Shown in pieces: positions 31,264-40,428 of a DNA stretch of 64,000 nucleotides. Within the stretch, counting starts at the first letter, position 1. Each line of letters opens with the position of its first letter. The notes beneath the pieces were generated by a model, which was not told the DNA's origin, did not search any database, and saw only the letters and a list, made by a program, of their open reading frames with translations. Origin of the DNA: Limosilactobacillus viscerum (GTDB lineage Bacteria > Bacillota > Bacilli > Lactobacillales > Lactobacillaceae); contig NZ_CANDNW010000004.1 of NCBI RefSeq assembly GCF_947387525.1, positions 39,084 through 103,083 of the forward strand, in the 5' to 3' direction. The position numbers and the translations under genes are program-made.

Positions 31264-32778
31264 CTAATTGCCCCTCTCGATTAAGACTGGTTGAATTCCA
31301 TAAACATCCTTAAATAACTTTGCCTTTGAACTAAACGACCACTTTTCCAAAACCAGGTCATCATTAGCCGTTGCCCGAATCTTCAGGCGGCCGTCATTCG
31401 TTAGCTTCAAACTAATTTTTTTAATCTTTTGCTGGCGGGAATCATCAAGTGAATCGACCACCCGCAAAATCGCTGCTAGCTTAGCAATCGTTAGCTGAAT
31501 GTCATCATCCAGGTGACGGTAGTGCGGTTGCATTGCCGTTGGCGATTCAGCACTGTGATAACGCGCCACCTCGGCAATAATTCGGTTGTCCTCATCCGAC
31601 AGGCCAATCATTGAATTTGCACGCAGGATATAGGCAGAGTGCCGGTAGTGCCCCCGCTGGTTAATAAAGTTGCCGATATCATCAACCTTGCAAGCAATCT
31701 CCAGTAATAGCCGCTCGTGGTTGCCTAGCCGGTGAATTGGCCGGAGCTGGTCAAATAACTGGAGGGCAAACTTGGTAACAAAGTCCTGGTGGGCACCATC
31801 AACCCCGTAACGCTGGGCGAGATCGTCCGCCGATGTCCGGATCATCGTTTGAATTTGATGGCGGGATTGGTCATTTTGAACCGCAATCCCGTTTGATAAT
31901 CCATCCATTACTGAAAGGTCGGTAACATAGACATTTGTCGGGTTGATTAATTCTTCCGCCCGCGCAATTACCAGGTAGTTTGGTACCAGGAGCGCCCGCT
32001 GCCGGTCCTCTACCGCAAATTGGTCCCACAGCCGTTCAGTTGGCGCCAGCAAATCAATCTTGTCGATGGGGTTATCAAAAATTTCCGCCGGCACTTCAGC
32101 CAAGTGTTCTCCCTTTTTGATATACCGCTTGGCAATCGTAGGCGCATTTTGGATTAGCAAGGTCGTTTTCTTCTTTTGAATCAGCTCTGGAGCAATATAG
32201 CCAAACTTGCTACCAATGTAGTCACGGATAATTTCCTGTGGGTTAGTCGTCGTCTGCCGCAACCGGTCGACCAGGTGGCTAATTTTGGCACCACCCAGGT
32301 CTAGTTCCCATAATGTTTCAAAATTTCCATTGTAGAAAAAGGCCAGCGTCATTGTATCCAGGCCAAGACTAACTAAGTACAGGCAATGTTTACTGATCTG
32401 ACTAAATTCTTTTAGGTGGGTGACAACGCAACTCATTGATTGCGCCATCAGCTGGTTATTATTTAGCCAGTGGATCCGTAAGCCAGTCCGTACTTGTAAT
32501 TGGTCAGCAACATACTGTGCGGAGATCTCATCGAGGTCTTCTAGGGCACCATAAAAAGCAATATCTTTTACCTGGTAGTCCTTAATCAATTGCTTGAACC
32601 CTTCAATGTTATTAACAATTGCCGACATATTCTCTGCATAATTTGCAATTCGTTGGTTTCCCACCATCAGGGCACCTGATTGGACGTTATTAATTATCTT
32701 TAAACTAGGCTGCTCAATTATCCGTAAACTTACCTGGTCAGGCTCCAGGAAAATTACCGCCGTTAATTTTTTTGTCAC
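31264..32778 (-). CDS. Ppx/GppA-like protein with degenerate active site and C-terminal HD-like domain
   Basis: 504 residues with the two-part layout of long exopolyphosphatases: an ASKHA half (1-~300) and an HD-type helical half. The key loops are lost. The first phosphate loop reads VIFLEPDQVSLRI instead of DxGSNS; the second reads LDLGGAKISHLVD. In the helical half the expected His-Asp is replaced (KVDDIGNF). RGHYRHSAYIL and the late VVDSLDD helix remain. It is first in the operon with ppk. I infer a regulatory or polyphosphate-binding role rather than catalysis. Confidence 0.85.
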   Translation of the reverse strand: MTKKLTAVIFLEPDQVSLRIIEQPSLKIINNVQSGALMVGNQRIANYAENMSAIVNNIEGFKQLIKDYQVKDIAFYGALEDLDEISAQYVADQLQVRTGLRIHWLNNNQLMAQSMSCVVTHLKEFSQISKHCLYLVSLGLDTMTLAFFYNGNFETLWELDLGGAKISHLVDRLRQTTTNPQEIIRDYIGSKFGYIAPELIQKKKTTLLIQNAPTIAKRYIKKGEHLAEVPAEIFDNPIDKIDLLAPTERLWDQFAVEDRQRALLVPNYLVIARAEELINPTNVYVTDLSVMDGLSNGIAVQNDQSRHQIQTMIRTSADDLAQRYGVDGAHQDFVTKFALQLFDQLRPIHRLGNHERLLLEIACKVDDIGNFINQRGHYRHSAYILRANSMIGLSDEDNRIIAEVARYHSAESPTAMQPHYRHLDDDIQLTIAKLAAILRVVDSLDDSRQQKIKKISLKLTNDGRLKIRATANDDLVLEKWSFSSKAKLFKDVYGIQPVLIERGN

Positions 32779-32863
32779 AATACCCCTCCTCTACGTGATC
32801 AGAAAAGTTTCCTAATTTAATTATAGTCCAAGATTAGGCTTGGCTAAAGATGAATTCATCATT

Positions 32864-32952
32864 AACAAAAAAGGCCGCACAGTGTCTAGTAGGGAACAAG
32901 AGCGGATCCTGCTGGATCAACACCTGTTTCTTACCAGCCACTTGGGGCCTAT
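32864..32952 (-). terminator. Complex terminator after the thioesterase gene
   Basis: Minus strand: AGGCC and AAGTG on the left pair with CACTG and GGCCT on the right, with an inner GCTGG/CCAGC hairpin and TTTTTT at the end. Confidence 0.5.
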
Positions 32953-32955
32953 TAA

Positions 32956-33726
32956 TTACTGAACTTTTTTCCACTTAATTGTGGCTGCCGTACACAACTC
33001 ACCATTAGACCAAACTTCATGAACAGAGGTAGGGGCGTCGCTTTCCCCATCTGCCAACCGGTAACGACTAGTTACAGTTGATCCCTCCTTAACTTCAGAT
33101 TCGTACTTAATCGTAAACGAAGCTACCTGGTGGTGACGTAAGAAATCTGCCCCCAGCGGGTCCATCAGCCAGTCAAAGTAACGGGCGTTATTAACGTGGT
33201 GGTTAATATCGATATCAAAGTACCGCACCCGGTAATCCTGGTTATCAAAGTCCGCCCCTAGTTCCACGGGTGATGCAAGTCGTGGCAGTCGTTTTTCAAC
33301 CGGTGAGTTGAAGGGCACAATTAACTCATCCGGGATCCCCATCAGGCGCCGCTTCTTTAAGTTCATCATGACAAACATTGCTCGTAAGCGTACGTACTCA
33401 TGCTGGTGGTTCAAATCAGTCATCCAAAACTCCCGAAGAGCAAAAAACCGGTTATAGGCAATTGCCTTTGTCCCAAGGATAACCTGGTCACCAAATGATG
33501 GCTGCTCATCCGATAGTGTTCCATCATAACCAATCACTACCCACGCACCGCCGCTCTTTTCAATCGTTTGCCGGTCCAAGCCAACAAAGATTGAGTGGGC
33601 ATCTGAGACCATTGTCATCATGCTACACATCATACTCATGCTGGGGTGACCCGAATCAGTGCATTCATAGTATGCCAACTGGTGCTTCATTTCATAACAA
33701 TTTGCGTTTTGTGTTAACTCTGCCAA
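32956..33726 (-). CDS. Acyl-ACP thioesterase (FatA type)
   Basis: 256 residues with two tandem hot-dog domains. Releases fatty acids from acyl carrier protein in the cytoplasm. YYECTDSGHPSMSMM and the later RYFDIDINHHVNNARYFDWLMD (residues ~158-178, catalytic Asn/His region) are typical of bacterial acyl-ACP thioesterases. It ends the long conserved dnaX-to-rsmI gene string and has a terminator after it. Confidence 0.92.
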   Translation of the reverse strand: MAELTQNANCYEMKHQLAYYECTDSGHPSMSMMCSMMTMVSDAHSIFVGLDRQTIEKSGGAWVVIGYDGTLSDEQPSFGDQVILGTKAIAYNRFFALREFWMTDLNHQHEYVRLRAMFVMMNLKKRRLMGIPDELIVPFNSPVEKRLPRLASPVELGADFDNQDYRVRYFDIDINHHVNNARYFDWLMDPLGADFLRHHQVASFTIKYESEVKEGSTVTSRYRLADGESDAPTSVHEVWSNGELCTAATIKWKKVQ

Positions 33727-33728
33727 AT

Positions 33729-34598
33729 CTACTCTCCTATATGGTGGTACTGACGGTACAATTCTTGCCGGTTCAAGTGGTTTCGTTTGGCAACCAGCTT
33801 AATTGCCGCATTCGTCGATAGTCCCTTAACAATTTCTTGATCTACTTGTTCTATTGGTGTCCCGGCTACTGAATTTGTTTCTTCAGCCGGATGGTCATTA
33901 CCGGCAACCAGCACGACAAATTCGCCCCGCGCCTGGTGGTCAGCAAAATAATCACGTAGATCACCCAGACTACCCCGGCTAAATTCCTCGTACCGCTTGG
34001 TTAACTCCCGTGCTAGTACTGCCTGGCGGTCTGGCCCAAATACTTCCGCCATCGTTGTTAAAGTCTTTTTCAACCGGTGTGGCGCCTCGTAAAAAATCAT
34101 TGTTTCCGGCCGGTTTACCATCTCTTGCAGTTCGGTTACCTGTTGCTGGTGCTTCCGCTCTAAGAAGCCGTAAAAGTAAAATGGTTGTGGTGATAAACCA
34201 GATGCAATTAAAGCAGTTAGGCCGGCATTTGCGCCCGGAAGCGGCACTACCGGGATCCCTTCCTTTACGGCCGCTGCTACTAACTCTTTCCCTGGGTCAG
34301 AAATGGAGGGCATCCCCGCGTCACTACACTGGGCAATCGTCAACCCGTCCTTCAGCTTTGCCAGCAACTCTGGAATCCGTTGTTCCGTGTTATGTTCATG
34401 GAAGCTTACCTGCTTAGTTGTAATCTCAAAGTGGTTCAGCAACTGTTGAGTATGACGGGTATCCTCGGCAGCGATTAAGTCCGCCTCTTGTAAGGCCTTA
34501 ATCGCCCGGAAAGTCATATCATCAAGGTTGCCAATTGGCGTTGGTACCAAATACAGCCGTCCACCTTGCTTGCCATTAAAACTACTGATCTGTTGCAT
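33729..34598 (-). CDS. rsmI: 16S rRNA (cytidine-1402-2'-O)-methyltransferase
   Basis: 289 residues of the tetrapyrrole-methylase fold. Methylates the ribose of C1402 in the 16S decoding centre. LYLVPTPIGNLDDMTFRAI near 16-34, AEDTRHTQQLLNHF, and CSDAGMPSISDPG are characteristic. It follows yabA by 5 bases, as in many Firmicutes. Confidence 0.96.
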   Translation of the reverse strand: MQQISSFNGKQGGRLYLVPTPIGNLDDMTFRAIKALQEADLIAAEDTRHTQQLLNHFEITTKQVSFHEHNTEQRIPELLAKLKDGLTIAQCSDAGMPSISDPGKELVAAAVKEGIPVVPLPGANAGLTALIASGLSPQPFYFYGFLERKHQQQVTELQEMVNRPETMIFYEAPHRLKKTLTTMAEVFGPDRQAVLARELTKRYEEFSRGSLGDLRDYFADHQARGEFVVLVAGNDHPAEETNSVAGTPIEQVDQEIVKGLSTNAAIKLVAKRNHLNRQELYRQYHHIGE

Positions 34599-34603
34599 CT
34601 CAT

Positions 34604-34963
34604 CTACCCCTGTTTACTCTGCTGTCCATCCATGCCGCTAAAGATTGCTTCATCACAAAAAATACAGCTTTCGTTTGGTGCAAGGCGTTCACCGAAATGC
34701 TTCCGGCAAACATGGAACCCTTGATGGTAAAGCTCATTTAACGTTCGCCGGCCCGTTGATAATTGTTGCTCACCACGCTGGTCCCGCAGTTTCTTAATTG
34801 CTTCTTGCAGGTGCTTATTTTCAATCGTTAATTCAGCATTTTGTGCCAAGACAGTATTTAACTGGGCCTTTAGTGCCGCTAACTCGTCTGTCATTTCCGA
34901 TAGATTATTGCCAAGGCGAGCTAAGTTGTCATAAATGCTATTTCGCTGTTGGTCATCATTCAT
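34604..34963 (-). CDS. yabA: Replication initiation control protein YabA
   Basis: 119 residues. Restrains over-initiation by binding DnaA and the DnaN clamp. An N-terminal coiled coil (residues ~10-65) drives tetramers. The C-terminal zinc site is HVCRKHF...CIFCDEAIF. Its ATG overlaps the holB stop codon by 4 bases. Confidence 0.94.
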   Translation of the reverse strand: MNDDQQRNSIYDNLARLGNNLSEMTDELAALKAQLNTVLAQNAELTIENKHLQEAIKKLRDQRGEQQLSTGRRTLNELYHQGFHVCRKHFGERLAPNESCIFCDEAIFSGMDGQQSKQG

Positions 34964-35991
34964 GGGTGTGCCTCCGTTTTCCCATTCAGCGCTTGAACAA
35001 TCTTAATGGTTAACTGTTCAACAACGTTTTGAAAACTAATATTTTGTTCCAACTCGTGCCGGGTGTCTAAGGTCAACTGGCTAACCGTCAGCAACTGCTT
35101 AACCGGGTAGTGGCGACTCACCTCCGTCAACAGCTGTTGGTCATTGATGAAGTGAAGACGGTCACTTTCCTGGATCCCATTTGCAATTAACAGTGTATCA
35201 CGCCAGATCAAGGTTATCAGGTCTAGCAATACCTGCTGGCGTTGCCGGTCGCGATTAGCAAGTTTCACTAGTACCGTCGCTACGTCAACAAAGGCCATCA
35301 TCTGACCCTTGCTTGCGTGCCGGTACCACTGAACAACTCCCTGGATAGCATTGCTAAACCAGTTATCAGCACACCAGTTTTCGATTTCCTTAACGGAATC
35401 AGTAATCCCAATTGCTACCTGGGCCTGCCCAGCAGGTATCTCATGAGCGGTTAATACCTGCAGCAGGTCTTCCCGACTTAACGGAGCCAATTCAAGTACC
35501 TGGGTCCGGGATTGAATCGTTGGCAAGACCGCGCTCTTGTTACTGGTCAGCATCAAAATATAAATCCCCGGACCGGGCTCTTCAATAAACTTTAACAGGC
35601 TGTTAGCAGCACTAGTCGTCATTTTCTCGGCATCTTTGATGATAAAGAGCTTTTGTTTACCCTCCATTGCACTCTTAGTAAATTCACTTTTGAGGTAGCG
35701 AATCCGGTCAATCTTAATCTGCCGGCCCTCAGGTTCGGCAGTCACAATATCTGGGTGGTTACCGCTTAAAATTCGCTGACACTCCGCACAAGTAAGGTCC
35801 GGCTCATTGTCATGGGGGTGGAGGCAAAATAGGCGCAATGCTAACCATTGCGCCACTTCAGCCTTACCAGCACCAGTCGGGCCCACCAATAGGTAAGCAT
35901 GAGCTAGTTCTTGATTATCAATCACCCGTTTGAGGCGGTCAATTAAGGCGGGTTGTAATTGTTCTGCCCGCGTTGACTGTCCGTTTGCCAA
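34960..35991 (-). CDS. holB: DNA polymerase III subunit delta prime
   Basis: 343 residues of the AAA+ clamp loader. Walker A is GPTGAGKAEVAQWLA near 38-52; a zinc site (CLHP...CAEC) follows. SNKSAVLPTIQSRTQVLEL holds the SRC-like sensor stretch. It acts with DnaX, encoded a few genes upstream in the same string. It follows the darA gene by 14 bases. Confidence 0.94.
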   Translation of the reverse strand: MANGQSTRAEQLQPALIDRLKRVIDNQELAHAYLLVGPTGAGKAEVAQWLALRLFCLHPHDNEPDLTCAECQRILSGNHPDIVTAEPEGRQIKIDRIRYLKSEFTKSAMEGKQKLFIIKDAEKMTTSAANSLLKFIEEPGPGIYILMLTSNKSAVLPTIQSRTQVLELAPLSREDLLQVLTAHEIPAGQAQVAIGITDSVKEIENWCADNWFSNAIQGVVQWYRHASKGQMMAFVDVATVLVKLANRDRQRQQVLLDLITLIWRDTLLIANGIQESDRLHFINDQQLLTEVSRHYPVKQLLTVSQLTLDTRHELEQNISFQNVVEQLTIKIVQALNGKTEAHP

Positions 35992-36005
35992 GTTTAATCA
36001 CCTGC

Positions 36006-36329
36006 TTAAAACTTTAAAAACTGCTCAACTGGCAAGATAAAGACCGTTGCCCCACCAATCCGAACGTTAACGGGAAAGGCAGAACCGCCTTCAACATCGA
36101 TATGCATTTGCGAAGTAACGTATTGTTCACGCGACTCCGCATTTTTCTTAATAATCTCAAGTACTTCATTAACCCGTTCATCTTCAACCCCGATTAAGAA
36201 GGTTGCATTTCCTTCCCGTAAAAAACCACCGGTCGTTGACAACTGGGTTACATGAACTTCGGCCTTATTAAATGCTTTTCTTAAGCGGTTGCTGTCCTTT
36301 GATTGGACGATTGCGATGATCATCTTCAT
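36006..36329 (-). CDS. darA: c-di-AMP receptor, PII-like (DarA/PstA)
   Basis: 107 residues from ATG 36329, preceded by GAGGTG; a GTG inside that ribosome site opens a longer unsupported frame. TQLSTTGGFLREGNATFLIGVED near 29-51 is the PII-like nucleotide loop of this family. It binds cyclic di-AMP; its downstream partner is not established. The tmk-darA-holB arrangement is the standard Firmicutes one. KimA, another c-di-AMP-responsive family, is encoded at 14 kb. Confidence 0.93.
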   Translation of the reverse strand: MKMIIAIVQSKDSNRLRKAFNKAEVHVTQLSTTGGFLREGNATFLIGVEDERVNEVLEIIKKNAESREQYVTSQMHIDVEGGSAFPVNVRIGGATVFILPVEQFLKF

Positions 36330-36341
36330 GGTTGTCACCTC

Positions 36342-36995
36342 TTAATTTTCTGCCTGAAATAGGTCTGGGAAGCGGGTATGAATCACCCGTCGAACATCTT
36401 CCACCACCTTTTCCAATGGCTGACTTGCATCAATTAGTTTAATCCGTTCAGGGAATTGGTGGTACAGGCGAAGGTAAGCCTGCCGAACTGTTTGGTGGAA
36501 AGCAAGTTTTTCCTTGTCAAGCCGGTTAACCTGGTTAGAACGGTGTTCCGCGATCCGCCGGATACCTAACTCTGATTCTACGTCCAGGTAAACCGTCAAT
36601 TCAGGAAGCAACCCATCAATTGCAAACTGGTTCATCCGCCAAATATCATCTTCACCCAGGTGACGTCCAGCCCCCTGGTAGGCGATTGAACTATCAACAT
36701 ACCGGTCACATAAAATAACTTTACCAGCCTTTAGCCCCGGCAAAATTTCAGAAACAATGTGCTGGCGCCGGGCAGCCGCAAACAGCAATGCCTCAGTTCG
36801 GCCATCCATATCCGTATTTTCCGGACTAAAGAGGACCCGCCGAATTTGTTCTGAAATGTGGTTGCCACCTGGTTCCCGGGTATACATTACCTGTTCCTTA
36901 CCAATCTCGGCTTCCAAATCACTTTGAATTTGGTTAAGAACGCTGGTCTTCCCTGCGCCATCCGGTCCTTCAAACGAAATAAACTTTCCTTGCAT
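36342..36995 (-). CDS. tmk: Thymidylate kinase
   Basis: 217 residues from ATG 36995 (AGGAG upstream; a longer frame overlaps yaaL and is unlikely). Converts dTMP to dTDP. Walker A is FEGPDGAGKTSVL near 7-19. The DR motif is in CDRYVDSSIAYQGAGR, and the LID region follows EHRSNQVNRLD. It lies 13 bases after yaaL. Confidence 0.96.
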   Translation of the reverse strand: MQGKFISFEGPDGAGKTSVLNQIQSDLEAEIGKEQVMYTREPGGNHISEQIRRVLFSPENTDMDGRTEALLFAAARRQHIVSEILPGLKAGKVILCDRYVDSSIAYQGAGRHLGEDDIWRMNQFAIDGLLPELTVYLDVESELGIRRIAEHRSNQVNRLDKEKLAFHQTVRQAYLRLYHQFPERIKLIDASQPLEKVVEDVRRVIHTRFPDLFQAEN

Positions 36996-37008
36996 TCTTC
37001 TCTTACTC

Positions 37009-37257
37009 CTAATGACTGATAACACCCTTATTCAGCTTGCCATGTACCTTATACTTCCTGGCAAGTTTGTACAGATATAAGTATTTTTGTTCTTGGATCT
37101 TCGTTCGGTCGCGGAGCTCATTACTAACGTTTGCTTCATAAACTGCCCGCTGCGTCTCTTGTGCGTGATCCCAGCTTGCCTTCGTATCATAAATCACATC
37201 AAGGAGTCGCTGGTTACGCTCTTGCTCAACGTAGTTCTTCTTGCGTTTAAATAGCAT
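37009..37257 (-). CDS. yaaL: YaaL family protein (DUF2508)
   Basis: 82 residues, highly charged and largely alpha-helical, with QERNQRLLDVIYDTKASWDHA and YLYLYKLARKYKVHGKLN. Function is unknown. The family is almost always found directly after recR, as here (3-base gap), so it may be connected to recombination or replication. Confidence 0.9.
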   Translation of the reverse strand: MLFKRKKNYVEQERNQRLLDVIYDTKASWDHAQETQRAVYEANVSNELRDRTKIQEQKYLYLYKLARKYKVHGKLNKGVISH

Positions 37258-37260
37258 CGA

Positions 37261-37860
37261 TTACATCTCCGTTCGTCCTTGAACCGCCTTAAAGAGGGTC
37301 ATTTCATCCGCATAATCAATGTCCGCACCAACTGATAGGCCGTGTGCCAACCGGGTAACCTTAATTTTAGCCGGTTTGATTAACTTAGCGAGGTACCCAG
37401 CCGTTAACTCACCATCAGATGAAGCGTTCGTAGCGATAATAACTTCCTTAACTTCTTCATCCTTTTGCAGCCGTTTCAGCAAGCTTGCAATGTTGATATC
37501 TTCGGGCCCTGTACCAGCAACCGGTGAAATCACCCCGTGAAGGACATGGTAGAGTCCGTGATACTCATGCATCCGTTCCAATGCCATAATATCTTGTGAC
37601 TGTTCAACCACCAAGATTTGTGAATGGTCGCGGGTCTTGTCACGGCAAATTGGGCACGGATCATCTTCGGTAATGTTACCGCAAATACTGCAGTCATGCA
37701 GGTCCCGCTTAGCTGAAATTAACGACTTGGCAAAATTGGTTACGTCATCTTCTTGCATTCCTAACGTATAGAAAGCAAGCCGGGTAGCAGTCTTCTGGCC
37801 AATTCCCGGGAGCTTGGTGTAGCTCTCGATTAACTTAGCAAGTGGTTCTGGATACTGCAT
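37261..37860 (-). CDS. recR: Recombination protein RecR
   Basis: 199 residues. Forms a DNA-clamping tetramer in RecFOR gap repair. The helix-hairpin-helix [15 protein letters not shown] is near 16-30. The zinc finger is [16 protein letters not shown] near 57-72, and the Toprim domain follows with [13 protein letters not shown]. It starts 5 bases after ybaB. Confidence 0.97.
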   Translation of the reverse strand: MQYPEPLAKLIESYTKLPGIGQKTATRLAFYTLGMQEDDVTNFAKSLISAKRDLHDCSICGNITEDDPCPICRDKTRDHSQILVVEQSQDIMALERMHEYHGLYHVLHGVISPVAGTGPEDINIASLLKRLQKDEEVKEVIIATNASSDGELTAGYLAKLIKPAKIKVTRLAHGLSVGADIDYADEMTLFKAVQGRTEM

Positions 37861-37865
37861 ACTGC

Positions 37866-38174
37866 TTACATCCCCATCCCACGGGTGTACTTACCCAGTT
37901 TTTGTTGAGTTGCTTCATTAACCTTCTTCATCCCATCATTGATGGCCGCAACAACCAGGTCTTGCAACATATCAACGTCGTCAGGGTCCACGGCTTCTGG
38001 CTTAATCTTCAGATCCAACAGGGTATTATCACCGTTAAAAGTAGCCGTTACCATGTCATCTGGTGCTTTGCCGACAAATTCTTGCTTAGCTAGTTCTTCA
38101 TGTTCCGCCATCATTTTCTTTTGCATTGCCTTAGCTTGCTTCATCATCTGTTGCATATTCATTCCGCGCATCAT
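37866..38174 (-). CDS. ybaB: Nucleoid-associated protein YbaB/EbfC
   Basis: 102 residues. A small DNA-binding dimer with the methionine-rich start [20 protein letters not shown] and core [20 protein letters not shown]. It sits between dnaX and recR, an order conserved across most bacteria. AAAGGA precedes the ATG. Confidence 0.95.
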   Translation of the reverse strand: MMRGMNMQQMMKQAKAMQKKMMAEHEELAKQEFVGKAPDDMVTATFNGDNTLLDLKIKPEAVDPDDVDMLQDLVVAAINDGMKKVNEATQQKLGKYTRGMGM

Positions 38175-38202
38175 AATTCATCCATCCTTTTCTTTATTAA
38201 TA

Positions 38203-40032
38203 TTAGTTATCTTCTACTTTTACAATTTCACTGCCAAAGAGCTCTTGGGCCTTGCTGACAGTATCAGTTGGGCCACTTTCAGCAGATGTCGGTGGTTCGC
38301 CAACCGGTTCACCAGGCTCCGGTGGTAGTGGCGGTTGCTCACTTTCACTAGTAGCCGATTGAACTGGCTGCTGTGAAGCTGGGCGGGGTGATTGTTGTGG
38401 CTGGTGCTTGTCCAGCCCGTGTTCCTTAATGTACTCGCGTCTAATTTGTGGCCACTTATCCTTAGGAACAAAGACCACGTGCCGCTCATTTCCAGTTAGC
38501 TCTTGAAGTCCCTGTTCCATACTTGCCAACAATTCTGAATCATCCATTGCCTGCTGGAAAAGGAAAGCATAATCAAAAGCAACGATTACGCCATCCTCAC
38601 TTGCTGCCACCGGTTTTGAAACGTGGAGTAGTGACCGTTGCGGAACGCTGAGTTTTGAAAGTAACTCCTGCCACAGCCCCTGAATTTCAACCAGGTCACG
38701 CCGCGTTGCTTTACCAAGGACCGGGTTAATCTGACTGAGTTTAACCTCAACCTTTCGCTGCTGAACCCGTGGCTGACTTGGCTGCTTGGCCGGTCGTGTA
38801 CTTGCAGCTGGTGCTGACTGGAGCTTCTTTACTGTTGCCTGCAAGCTTTTAACTGTCGCCTGAAGCTGTTCAATCGTTTGCTGTGTATTCTGGTCGACAG
38901 TACTTGTTGTTTCATTTGCCTGTGGTGCTGGCTGAACATTTGCCTGGCCGTCAACCTGGGAAAGCTTAACCGTCAGTACCTCCAGATAAACATCCGGATG
39001 GGTGGTAAACCGCATTTCTTCCTGGATGTTATTAAGTTCATCAATCATTTGGTAGAGGGCTGTTGCTGGTGCCGCCTTGCTCATCTTTGCGAAATCTTCA
39101 TCCGTTAATCCAGTGCTTTCCACCATAATTAGTTCCGGTGATTCCTGGTACAAGAGGACGTCACGGATAAAGGAGATTAGGTCTTCAATGAAGCGCTGGC
39201 CGTCTTTACCTTCGCCAAGGATATCCTTCATCGTATCAAGGGCCTCGGCACTTTGATGACCGGTTACCTCGAAGAAGTACTTTTCAAGGAGTTGCTTGGT
39301 CACACTACCAGTGACGGTTAGTGCATCAGCCAACTTGACCTGGTTATCACTAAATGAAAGCACCTGGTCCAAAATACTTAACGCATCACGCATTCCACCT
39401 TCAGCCGCATTGGCAATTACCCACAAGGCCTTTTCTTCATATTCGACATTCTTTTGGTCGAGAATGTACTTCATCCGGCCAAAGGCATCCTTGGCGGAAA
39501 TTCGCCGGAAATCAAACCGTTGCACCCGTGAAATAATGGTTAACGGGATCTTATGGGGTTCCGTTGTCGCAAGGATAAAGATCACGTTTGCCGGTGGTTC
39601 TTCCAACGTTTTTAGCAGGGCGTTAAAAGCCCCCGTTGAGAGCATGTGCACTTCGTCGATAATATATACCTTGTAGTCAGCCTGAGTTGGCGCATACTTG
39701 GCCTTATCACGAATATCACGAATTTCTTCAACCCCGTTGTTAGAAGCAGCATCGATTTCAATTACGTCATTGAGCTGACCATTAGTAATCGCCTTGCACA
39801 AGTCACACTTATTGCATGGCTCACCATCCTCAAGGTGGTGACAGTTAACCGCCTTAGCAAAAATTTTTGCAGCGGAAGTTTTACCGGTCCCCCGTGGTCC
39901 TGCAAAGAGGTAAGCATGACTAATTTGGTGCGTGATGATTGCGTTTTTTAGTGTTTGGGTGACAACTTGCTGGCCAACCAGCTCATCAAACCGCTGTGGC
40001 CGCCAAACCCGGTACAGTGCCTGGTAACTCAT
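38203..40032 (-). CDS. dnaX: DNA polymerase III subunits gamma/tau
   Basis: 609 residues from ATG 40032 (GAAAGGAAG upstream). AAA+ clamp-loader ATPase: Walker A GPRGTGKTSAAKIFAKA near 44-60, zinc cysteines CHHLEDGEPCNKCDLC, Walker B VYIIDEVHML. A proline- and glutamine-rich linker lies from ~380, followed by the polymerase- and helicase-binding tau tail. I see no obvious slippery A-run for a shorter gamma product. It has its own promoter at 40078. Confidence 0.96.
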   Translation of the reverse strand: MSYQALYRVWRPQRFDELVGQQVVTQTLKNAIITHQISHAYLFAGPRGTGKTSAAKIFAKAVNCHHLEDGEPCNKCDLCKAITNGQLNDVIEIDAASNNGVEEIRDIRDKAKYAPTQADYKVYIIDEVHMLSTGAFNALLKTLEEPPANVIFILATTEPHKIPLTIISRVQRFDFRRISAKDAFGRMKYILDQKNVEYEEKALWVIANAAEGGMRDALSILDQVLSFSDNQVKLADALTVTGSVTKQLLEKYFFEVTGHQSAEALDTMKDILGEGKDGQRFIEDLISFIRDVLLYQESPELIMVESTGLTDEDFAKMSKAAPATALYQMIDELNNIQEEMRFTTHPDVYLEVLTVKLSQVDGQANVQPAPQANETTSTVDQNTQQTIEQLQATVKSLQATVKKLQSAPAASTRPAKQPSQPRVQQRKVEVKLSQINPVLGKATRRDLVEIQGLWQELLSKLSVPQRSLLHVSKPVAASEDGVIVAFDYAFLFQQAMDDSELLASMEQGLQELTGNERHVVFVPKDKWPQIRREYIKEHGLDKHQPQQSPRPASQQPVQSATSESEQPPLPPEPGEPVGEPPTSAESGPTDTVSKAQELFGSEIVKVEDN

Positions 40033-40077
40033 CACGTCGCTTCCTTTCTGCAAATCTAAAATTACATAGTACTTAAT

Positions 40078-40106
40078 ATTATACTAGCTTTCTACCATTT
40101 TTCGAA
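40078..40106 (-). promoter_or_regulatory. Promoter of dnaX
   Basis: Minus strand: TTCGAA, 17 bases, TATAAT. The -10 is perfect; the -35 is weak. Confidence 0.55.
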
Positions 40107-40118
40107 ATATTTAAAAAA

Positions 40119-40157
40119 TAAAAGGAGTGGGAATAAGCATTAGTTTTCCCACCTCCA
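40119..40157 (-). terminator. Hairpin terminator upstream of dnaX
   Basis: Minus-strand stem GGAGGTGGGAAAA/TTCCCACTCC followed by TTTTATTTTTT. Confidence 0.7.
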
Positions 40158-40182
40158 TTTTCAGCTTTTAAAACAAACAACC

Positions 40183-40250
40183 TGTGACACAACCCCGGTT
40201 AGGCCCTGGGTTGTGTCACGCGATATCTCTGAAATATTCGGAGCTAAAAT
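40183..40250. repeat. Dispersed intergenic repeat, part B
   Basis: A perfect 12-base stem GTGACACAACCC/GGGTTGTGTCAC (40184-40219) followed by GATATCTCTGAAATATTCGGA. Positions 40196-40242 recur, inverted, at 61039-61084 and 61146-61158. No U-tract follows, so it is not a plain terminator. Confidence 0.75.
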
Positions 40251-40252
40251 AA

Positions 40253-40287
40253 GGGACCGTGACAAAACCAAGTTATGTCACGGTCCC
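40253..40287 (-). terminator. Terminator after the SRP RNA gene
   Basis: Minus-strand 12-base stem GGGACCGTGACA/TGTCACGGTCCC followed by TTATTTT. Confidence 0.85.
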
Positions 40288-40305
40288 AGTTTAATTTCAC
40301 TCAAA

Positions 40306-40393
40306 CTTAGAGCACAAGGCACATCAAACTTAGTGCTGCTTCCTTCCGGACCTGACACGGTTCGTAAGCGCACCCTTGCCCTAAGGCCTTACG
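40306..40393 (-). ncRNA. ffs: Signal recognition particle RNA, small bacterial (4.5S-like) type
   Basis: The conserved domain IV is present on the minus strand: GTGTCAGGTCCGGAAGGAAG, then CAGCACTAAG, the Ffh-binding internal loops under a GGAA tetraloop. The ends pair (AGGGCAAGG with CCTTGTGCTCT). The ends of the transcript are estimated from a -10-like TATACT at 40400-40405 and the terminator at 40253. Its place between tadA and dnaX is usual in Firmicutes. Confidence 0.95.
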
Positions 40394-40428
40394 GCAACTA
40401 GTATATTACACTAAATCACTTTTAAATG

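Noticed and set aside
38203-40032. Programmed frameshift in dnaX
   Set aside because: No A-rich slippery heptamer with a nearby stem was found at the expected place.
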